DNA of 6,067 nucleotides from NCBI GenBank assembly GCA_902802975.1, contig CADCOF010000243.1, positions 1 through 6,067 on the forward strand, read 5' to 3'. The DNA comes from an uncultured Ruminococcus sp. Its GTDB lineage: Bacteria; Bacillota; Clostridia; Oscillospirales; Acutalibacteraceae. This document shows positions 1 to 4,928 of the stretch, in pieces. A model generated the notes under the pieces. It was given only the letters and a program-made list of their open reading frames with translations. It searched no databases and was not told the origin of the DNA. The translations under genes and the position numbers were made by a program. Within the stretch, counting starts at the first letter, position 1, and each line of letters opens with the position of its first letter.

Positions 1-162
1 CTTACAGCTTTGCATGATCAATTCAGGATATTAATTGACGCCATTACGGAATCAAATGGCTATTTTGATGACGTCTATGAAATGCACCATGATATGAATA
101 AATCAATAGTTCCGGATCCGCGTTTTCCGAAAGAACAATACTCCGATATAGTTAAAGCCTAA
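1..162 (+). CDS. C-terminal end of an unidentified protein (5' truncated)
   Basis: The first frame is open from base 1 and closes at TAA 160-162, giving the last 53 residues of a protein that begins before the window. The fragment reads LTALHDQFRILIDA at its start and ends in QYSDIVKA; it is mixed-charge, probably helical, and has no membrane segment or catalytic motif I recognise. It is too short to assign to a family. It lies 32 bases before the next gene on the same strand with no terminator hairpin between them, so it is probably the upstream member of the same operon. If the next gene is a degenerate GTPase, this could be the end of an active partner, but nothing in the 53 residues shows that. 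Confidence 0.75.
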   Translation, partial: LTALHDQFRILIDAITESNGYFDDVYEMHHDMNKSIVPDPRFPKEQYSDIVKA

Positions 163-181
163 GGTGAGCATTTAGAATAAC

Positions 182-191
182 AGGTGGTGAT
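182..191 (+). promoter_or_regulatory. Ribosome binding site for the gene starting with GTG at 195
   Basis: AGGTGGTGAT matches the ideal AGGAGGTGAT at nine of ten positions and ends three bases before GTG 195. It supports this non-ATG start: the nearest downstream in-frame ATG is codon 21, and an ATG at 208 is in another frame. Confidence 0.75.
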
Positions 192-194
192 ATT

Positions 195-1109
195 GTGGAC
201 AGTATATATGAACGAGACGAGAATAAACCACACAGTATAGCAATATGCACACCTATGGAATACCATACAAGAGTTTTAATTTCACAGATAGTGTATTGGG
301 CAAAATTTAATCTTAACAATTTGAGCAGAAATGGCGTGGCTGTTGAAATCAGTATGAAAGACGTAGGTGATGAATTTATTGCCGACGAGAACGTGCGTAC
401 AAAGAAAATAATCGACTCAATTCAAACAATGTCGCAGTATAATCCAATGGAAGCGTTGAAACAGTCAAAGTCAGCACCGCTTGAAGCGGTATTGCTCCTT
501 ATTGCCAATGATATGTATTGTGGAAGAGTGTGCTTTCATGATTATGGCGCGGATAATGGAAAATCAAGTGATGCTGCAATAATAATAGTGGAATCTACCG
601 ATAGTTATGATTTTATTTTGAGAGTTTTAGAAGATGATAGTGAAAAAAAATTGCCGATCGTTTTTGCCTTGAGGAACAAACAAGTGTACGCGAACAGTGA
701 TGGAGCCGAAAAAAAATTGTTTGAGTACTTTCCTAACCTAAAGGATAAGCTTAAAGGCAGAGAATACTTAACAGTTTGGTACAATCCGTTAGGGTTTGAT
801 GAAAGCGGTAAAGAACGTAACGTAAAAGATCCGAGTCCTTTTGGTATTGAAGAGGTTTTTTGGAAGTCGGTTGAATTTGCTTCTTCCAGTCGTGTTAAAA
901 AGGACTCAGCCTCATTGGAAAGATGTCAAAAGATTATTGAACTCAGAAATGGAAGGCGTCAGCAGTCTTCAATTCGCAGACAACTTTCATTGGTTAGGGC
1001 TAGAAAAGAATATTCCGGTTGTGCGGTGAGATTGTATTCTTCCGAAAATCTTTATGCTCTTTGTAAAGGTACGATTTCAAATGCAAAACCTGCTGACACT
1101 CAAGAGTGA
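195..1109 (+). CDS. Putative degenerate P-loop GTPase-like protein, function unknown
   Basis: 304 residues from a GTG start supported by a strong ribosome binding site. The order of segments resembles a TRAFAC-type GTPase. A first strand (HSIAIC, about 13-18) is followed by TPMEYHTR (19-26), which sits where GxxxxGK[ST] would be, and then a helix (VLISQIVYWA). After a helical segment comes a strand ending in FHDYGAD (114-120) at the DxxG position. Next is the strand AAIIIVES (127-134), then PIVFALRNKQ (154-163) at the [NT]KxD position, and finally DPSPFGIEEVFW (212-223). The glycines and lysine of the P-loop and the Asp of NKxD are missing, so nucleotide binding or hydrolysis is unlikely; a pseudo-enzyme or scaffold is more plausible. 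Residues 231-293 form a basic tail with about fifteen Arg/Lys and five acidic residues. There is no signal peptide, so it is probably cytoplasmic. It is followed by two orphan genes and two lipoproteins. The coding call is firm; the GTPase reading is inference from motif spacing. Confidence 0.85.
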   Translation: MDSIYERDENKPHSIAICTPMEYHTRVLISQIVYWAKFNLNNLSRNGVAVEISMKDVGDEFIADENVRTKKIIDSIQTMSQYNPMEALKQSKSAPLEAVLLLIANDMYCGRVCFHDYGADNGKSSDAAIIIVESTDSYDFILRVLEDDSEKKLPIVFALRNKQVYANSDGAEKKLFEYFPNLKDKLKGREYLTVWYNPLGFDESGKERNVKDPSPFGIEEVFWKSVEFASSSRVKKDSASLERCQKIIELRNGRRQQSSIRRQLSLVRARKEYSGCAVRLYSSENLYALCKGTISNAKPADTQE

Positions 1110-1120
1110 GAGGGTATAAT
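1093..1120 (+). promoter_or_regulatory. Candidate internal sigma-A-type promoter (CTGACA / TATAAT)
   Basis: CTGACA at 1093-1098 and a perfect TATAAT at 1115-1120 are separated by 16 bases, inside the 3' end of the preceding gene and its spacer. A start about seven bases downstream would fall near 1127, within the GAGGAG of the next gene, and would give a very short leader with a truncated ribosome binding site. This argues against it being an efficient promoter for that gene. AT-rich sequence produces such matches by chance. Confidence 0.25.
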
Positions 1121-1124
1121 TGCT

Positions 1125-1130
1125 GAGGAG
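1125..1130 (+). promoter_or_regulatory. Ribosome binding site for the gene at 1139
   Basis: GAGGAG lies eight bases before ATG 1139, a canonical spacing, and fixes this start within a 29-base spacer. Confidence 0.7.
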
Positions 1131-1138
1131 TTTGGTTT

Positions 1139-2242
1139 ATGAAAACAGATTTGTTTATTTATGCAAAAGATTCACACGGCTGGACAACATTTGTATCGCC
1201 GGATTACATAGAGGATACGCAGATACTTTATTTAGCACCGTTGACTGAAATGCCAAGTGACCCAACAGTTGAAGTAAATGTTAATTCGGTTGCTAATTCG
1301 ATTGTTAATTCTTTGGACTCAGATAGTGACATTGATGTTAGAGTGTTAAGTGATCAACTTTGGAAGGACACATTTATTTTTATTTGCAGTCAGGAATATA
1401 ATTTATGCACATTGCTTAGGTGGGCTAGAATCTCTGAAGAAAAGAAAGATGAAGCCGAAAGTTACGGAATTATGATGCGTGATGCTGAAAATCGACCAAA
1501 CTGGACGCTTGAGGGAGTGTGCAGCGATTATTCTTCAAAAGATGAGTTTATGATGTACATTCCGTCGCTTATTTTGTGGATGAAAAGACAACCTGACACT
1601 TTATTTTTTGAATATGTAGTTCAAAAGTGTATCGGTAGTCAAGTTGAGCTGCCGGAAGAATTATTATTTAATCCTTTTGATCCAAGCAGATCCGGTAAAC
1701 CATCGGTTGTCTCCAACGATGACACATGTTGGTACTCCCTTGTGAATGAAATTCATTATTCTTCACATATTTTTAGTTTTTTGTATGGACCACTTGTTAA
1801 TGTGTATAGCGATTACAATAAGTATATCGGAGATGTTTATCCGGTAGATTGTAAATTTTATGATGGAATGAAAATAAAAAGAGACTATTCAAGTCCGTGG
1901 AAAAAAGTAGATATAATAAAAACAAAGCAGCCCTCTAAAGAGCGTCATTTCTATAGAATGGATTTTAGGATAAGTAATCTTTTGGAATCTAACATGGGGA
2001 TAAAAGCCAAAACGGAGCTTAACGAAATCGGAAATACTAGCGGAAGTGAGCTTAGGTACGAAACAAAACCTATAAAATTAGCAGATGATCCTGATGATAT
2101 TGATAGGGATGAGGTCGATCTGATAGAGTTGGAATTCCAGGCAGAAAGAGTTCGTTCCTGGGCAAAGGAAAACAAATGGAAGGTTTCCGATGAAGAAGAA
2201 ACTGATTACAGAATAAGATATTATTTTGAAGTGGAGGAGTGA
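1139..2242 (+). CDS. Hypothetical protein, 367 residues, unrecognised family
   Basis: I do not recognise this protein. It starts at ATG with a well-spaced GAGGAG and ends at TGA 2240-2242. There is no signal peptide or clear transmembrane helix, so it is probably cytoplasmic. The N-terminal part (1-35) alternates strands (TDLFIYA, WTTFVSP, TQILYLAPL). A low-complexity segment follows at 45-66, with a tetrapeptide repeat VNSV-ANSI-VNSL at 48-59 and then an SDSD-rich stretch. The middle (75-170) looks alpha/beta, with KDTFIFIC and a hydrophobic helix near YIPSLILWMKR. The last 50 residues are very acidic (DDPDDIDRDEVD at 316-327), then a charged helix and a final strand. It sits 29 bases after the GTPase-like gene and is immediately followed by the next gene, so the two orphan genes are probably translationally coupled partners. 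A role as an adaptor of the GTPase-like protein is only a guess from position. Confidence 0.85.
   Translation: MKTDLFIYAKDSHGWTTFVSPDYIEDTQILYLAPLTEMPSDPTVEVNVNSVANSIVNSLDSDSDIDVRVLSDQLWKDTFIFICSQEYNLCTLLRWARISEEKKDEAESYGIMMRDAENRPNWTLEGVCSDYSSKDEFMMYIPSLILWMKRQPDTLFFEYVVQKCIGSQVELPEELLFNPFDPSRSGKPSVVSNDDTCWYSLVNEIHYSSHIFSFLYGPLVNVYSDYNKYIGDVYPVDCKFYDGMKIKRDYSSPWKKVDIIKTKQPSKERHFYRMDFRISNLLESNMGIKAKTELNEIGNTSGSELRYETKPIKLADDPDDIDRDEVDLIELEFQAERVRSWAKENKWKVSDEEETDYRIRYYFEVEE
1280..1311 (+). repeat. Short in-frame 12-base imperfect tandem repeat
   Basis: GTTAATTCGGTT, GCTAATTCGATT and the partial GTTAATTC follow each other directly, about 2.7 copies. The unit length keeps frame and encodes the tetrapeptides VNSV, ANSI and VNSL of the 367-residue protein, ahead of a Ser/Asp-rich segment. 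It could be a local duplication in a linker and a place for length variation. Confidence 0.6.
2233..2239 (+). promoter_or_regulatory. Ribosome binding site that decides the start at ATG 2248
   Basis: GGAGGAG lies inside the last codons of the upstream gene and ends eight bases before ATG 2248. An in-frame GTG at 2239 overlaps this site itself and has no ribosome binding site of its own at a proper distance, so ATG 2248 is preferred. Confidence 0.75.
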
Positions 2243-2247
2243 TTAAT

Positions 2248-3453
2248 ATGGATAATAGTATGTTTGCTATACCTATATATTCTTTTTCTTATGATTATAG
2301 AAAAGAATACCTAACTCAAAATAATATATCTGTTATTCGGAGTATCAGTGAATACGGTCGAGAGATTCTTAAATACTTTTATAGTTGTTTTGATGCAAAT
2401 ATGAAGTATGCTAAATCACTGAAGATTAATAATAGTTTGCAGCTTGACGGAAGTGTATTTGTTGTTAATATTCCCGATGGTACTGTGATACTGCATGTTA
2501 CTGTTATTGAAAAATATAATATTGTACTTTCGGGGTTGCTTCTCAAAGATGGTTATCCGCGCAGAGCAGCATGGCAGCTTGCACGCTGGCAGTTAATTGT
2601 GTTGGCTGCTGCCAAAGCGTTAGCTCCGGGATTTTATGAATTGACATTGGATAAAATTAACGAAATGGTAGGTACTATAGAGTTTGATCCGAATTATGAG
2701 GATAAATTATTTGCGTTCTGTGAAAAACTTGGCACGGAGGATTTACCTGTTAATTATGCCATGACTAATTTCCCAGCAGAAAAGCTTACACTTGATTTTG
2801 GAAATAATATAGAAAGGTCTTATTCTACTAGTGCGGAATCTGAACCAAGAAGTTTGCCTATTGATGCTAATGCCAGAAATCTTCTTCCGGGTCATGGTAC
2901 ATGGCTTAGTAAATACAGAGAAAAATTCAAACTGGAAGTTTTTAAGCTCGTTTATATATCAAAGAAAGAATATATAAGGGATAAAGAAGAAGAACTAAAG
3001 CTGTATGATAAAGAAAAAAGACGTGATACCATCAGTGAATTGAAAGACGAGTTTGCTGACGGACCCGATTATTTATGGGTTGTTAGAGTAGGCTTTTCAA
3101 CATATGAAGGTATTTATTCTGAACACCTTCCCGATGATCTGCAAATGAAAGTAAATGAGGGGCGTATTGAGGCAGACGTTTTGCTTAATTTTTCTTGGAA
3201 TGCAGAAAAACATGCACTAAAACATTTTAAGAAGTGCGATAAGATTATTAAGGATAAGGAACTTGCAAAACAGGAGAAGAGAGAACATAGAAAAATTAAA
3301 AAGCCGAAAGATATGATTGGTCAAGAGATGGATACAGAGCAGGACAAATCAAGTTCTGCTATACCGCAGAGAACCATTAGCAGAAAGACAGACACCGATT
3401 CTCCAATAGGTGGTTTTGTTTCAAAATTATTTGGTAAAAACAATAAAGATTAA
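2248..3453 (+). CDS. Hypothetical protein, 401 residues, unrecognised family, charged tail and C-terminal amphipathic segment
   Basis: I do not recognise this protein. It starts at ATG 2248, five bases after the upstream stop, with the ribosome binding site in the end of the upstream gene; translational coupling is likely. Residues 1-100 look alpha/beta (GSVFVVNIPDG, TVILHVTVIEKYNIVLSGLLL). Residues 103-130 form an Ala/Leu-rich helix (WQLARWQLIVLAAAKALAPG) that is too interrupted by Arg to be a clear membrane span. Residues 213-237 contain LPGHGTWLSKYREKF and a strand LEVFKLVYI, followed by a charged helix at 238-268. A second domain-like block at 270-328 (YLWVVRVGFSTYEGIY) precedes a Lys-rich stretch at 329-354. 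The tail is Ser/Thr-rich and ends in IGGFVSKLFGKNNKD, a short amphipathic-looking helix. There is no signal peptide, so it is probably cytoplasmic; the basic tail and last helix could meet the membrane or a partner. It lies 26 bases upstream of the lipoprotein genes. Confidence 0.85.
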   Translation: MDNSMFAIPIYSFSYDYRKEYLTQNNISVIRSISEYGREILKYFYSCFDANMKYAKSLKINNSLQLDGSVFVVNIPDGTVILHVTVIEKYNIVLSGLLLKDGYPRRAAWQLARWQLIVLAAAKALAPGFYELTLDKINEMVGTIEFDPNYEDKLFAFCEKLGTEDLPVNYAMTNFPAEKLTLDFGNNIERSYSTSAESEPRSLPIDANARNLLPGHGTWLSKYREKFKLEVFKLVYISKKEYIRDKEEELKLYDKEKRRDTISELKDEFADGPDYLWVVRVGFSTYEGIYSEHLPDDLQMKVNEGRIEADVLLNFSWNAEKHALKHFKKCDKIIKDKELAKQEKREHRKIKKPKDMIGQEMDTEQDKSSSAIPQRTISRKTDTDSPIGGFVSKLFGKNNKD

Positions 3454-3467
3454 ATGTGATTTCGGAT

Positions 3468-3474
3468 GGGTGAT
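3468..3474 (+). promoter_or_regulatory. Ribosome binding site for the transglutaminase-like lipoprotein
   Basis: GGGTGAT, matching the 3' part of AGGAGGTGAT, ends five bases before ATG 3480. It is weaker than the sites of the neighbouring genes, but the signal peptide that begins exactly at this ATG confirms the start. Confidence 0.5.
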
Positions 3475-3479
3475 ATATT

Positions 3480-4880
3480 ATGAAGAGATCGAGAAGTATT
3501 TTTATAGTGTCTATCGTGATGAGCATTTTGTCGTTGTGTTTGTCGGGCTGCACAGATTCAGGTACAGGTTCAGGCGGAGATATAGTATTTTCGGCAGCTG
3601 AGGGTTATGATAAAATTGATTGGGATTTGTCGAATGAATCTGAGGCAGTTCGTCATGACATGGTGGACGATATAATATTTGATGATTCTGATACAGATTA
3701 TTATGATGAAACCTCTTTGGATTTGAGTTCGTATGATGATACTTCAGACACAGTTTCATCATACGTGAGTGTTTCATCAAGTAGTACTGATTACAATGAT
3801 AAGAGCAGCAGTTCTGCCGACTCATCTTCAAAAAGTTCACAAAATCCAACCAATCAGTACTCATTTGATCAATCGGCAACCACAATGAGAGAAAGGCTTT
3901 CCGGTACTGATGCTGAGATTTATGATGCGTTGGTAAAAGCATTCAGTAATTATGAATTGAAAATTGTACTTGATGGCAAAGTTGAGTCCGATAAGCTTGA
4001 CTACATATACAGGTGTATATCTGACGATCACCCGGAGTTCTTTTGGGTTCCGTATGGTTATCGCGGCGGTTACTATATGGTACAAACCGAAAACAATACG
4101 TTGGTGCAGTATGATTCATTGGGGGATATGAGTAAAGAAGATATTCCAAAATACAAAGAAAAATTTGACAAGTGCGTTGACGAGATAATGGAAACCGTAC
4201 CGGATGATGTTTCTGATTATGAGAAAATTCTTTATATTCATGATTATCTTGTAAAGAACTGCGAGTATAACAATGATTCGGAAACAGGCTATAGTGCATA
4301 TGGCTGTATTGTTGAGAAAAAAGCGGTTTGCAGTGGTTATACACCTGCATTTCAGTTGTTGCTTCACAAAATAGGTATAGAATGCGGTAATGTTATTGGT
4401 TTTGCAACCAGGAACGCAGAGGCACACACATGGAATTATGTTAAGTACGGCGGCGATTATTATTGGACGGACGTTACATGGGATGATCCGGTGTTTGATA
4501 GCGGAAGTTATGAAGGAACAGCTGATATTTCTCATTCCTATTTCTTCATTACTACCGAGCAGCTTGAGAGAACACACGCAATTAGTACAAAGGAAAGTCC
4601 GTTTATTCCTGATTGCTCATCTACTAAATATTCTTATATGAAGATGACAGGAAACTATTTGGAAAAATATAGTTTTGATGAGTTCAATAAATTGGCTGAT
4701 AATAGCGATGGACATGTATGTGTTCAATTTGCTGATCGTCAGGGATACGTAGATGCAGTTCAGGATCTCTTCTTTGATAAAAACGCAATGGAAACGGATT
4801 ATTTTTATTCAAACGACTGCTCAGGTATGAGTTATTTGTTGGATCAGGAGATGCAAATCATCGAGGTGTATTACGAATAG
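3480..4880 (+). CDS. Membrane-anchored transglutaminase-like lipoprotein
   Basis: 466 residues. The N-terminus has a basic start (KRSR), a hydrophobic core and the lipobox LSGC (21-24), so the mature protein should be lipidated on Cys24 and face outward. Residues 65-130 are a Ser/Asp/Tyr-rich stalk; 16 of residues 91-120 are Ser. A helical pre-domain follows with DHPEFFWV (183-190), seen in Clostridial transglutaminase-like proteins. The transglutaminase core spans about 245-340. Catalytic Cys284 lies in AVCSGY, His316 in AHTWNYV and Asp331 in WTDVTWDDP, so the triad is complete. In this superfamily such proteins may act as cysteine proteases, peptidases or cross-linking enzymes; the substrate cannot be read from sequence. 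The C-terminal third (350-466) has the SYFFIT...H...IP pattern that often follows this core in Firmicutes, then a less familiar end. The gene is cotranscribed, by position, with unrecognised cytoplasmic genes upstream and another lipoprotein 48 bases downstream. The family call is firm; the role is inferred. Confidence 0.92.
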   Translation: MKRSRSIFIVSIVMSILSLCLSGCTDSGTGSGGDIVFSAAEGYDKIDWDLSNESEAVRHDMVDDIIFDDSDTDYYDETSLDLSSYDDTSDTVSSYVSVSSSSTDYNDKSSSSADSSSKSSQNPTNQYSFDQSATTMRERLSGTDAEIYDALVKAFSNYELKIVLDGKVESDKLDYIYRCISDDHPEFFWVPYGYRGGYYMVQTENNTLVQYDSLGDMSKEDIPKYKEKFDKCVDEIMETVPDDVSDYEKILYIHDYLVKNCEYNNDSETGYSAYGCIVEKKAVCSGYTPAFQLLLHKIGIECGNVIGFATRNAEAHTWNYVKYGGDYYWTDVTWDDPVFDSGSYEGTADISHSYFFITTEQLERTHAISTKESPFIPDCSSTKYSYMKMTGNYLEKYSFDEFNKLADNSDGHVCVQFADRQGYVDAVQDLFFDKNAMETDYFYSNDCSGMSYLLDQEMQIIEVYYE

Positions 4881-4915
4881 TATATACTTTCGATTATTAA
4901 TATTCATTACATAAC

Positions 4916-4919
4916 GGAG
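4916..4919 (+). promoter_or_regulatory. Ribosome binding site for the second lipoprotein
   Basis: GGAG lies nine bases before ATG 4929. The 48-base spacer before it holds no hairpin with a U-run and no convincing promoter, so read-through from the upstream gene is expected. Confidence 0.6.
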
Positions 4920-4928
4920 TGAAATTTC

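Noticed and set aside
841..1029. A 62-codon open frame within the end of the 304-residue gene
   Set aside because: It begins inside a well-supported gene, has no ribosome binding site, and ends before the host gene does. It is kept only as a hint of a possible old frameshift.
1951..2175. A 74-codon antisense frame with a Ser/Leu/Ile-rich translation
   Set aside because: It is opposite the acidic, Asp/Glu-rich coding end of the 367-residue gene and has no independent support.
2239..2241. GTG as the start of the 401-residue protein
   Set aside because: It overlaps the upstream stop and the GGAGGAG itself; ATG 2248 has the ribosome binding site at eight bases.
3410..3601. A plus-strand frame bridging the end of the 401-residue gene and the lipoprotein start
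   Set aside because: It overlaps two well-supported genes in another frame, including the lipoprotein signal peptide.
3511..3942. A 143-codon antisense open frame opposite the lipoprotein stalk
   Set aside because: Its His/Asn/Gln-rich translation is the complement of Ser/Asp/Tyr-rich codons; it has no ribosome binding site and lies over a gene with firm family evidence.
3861..4577. Further antisense open frames (3861-4085, 3943-4350, 4116-4577) opposite the transglutaminase-like gene
   Set aside because: They overlap each other and a gene with a complete catalytic triad on the plus strand; their translations look like non-coding shadow frames.
4390..4641. A plus-strand 83-codon frame inside the transglutaminase-like gene
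   Set aside because: It overlaps the catalytic His and Asp region read in the correct frame and has no start signal.
4881..4928. Terminator or promoter between the two lipoprotein genes
   Set aside because: The spacer is AT-rich with a TATACT, but there is no paired -35 box and no GC hairpin with a T-run.
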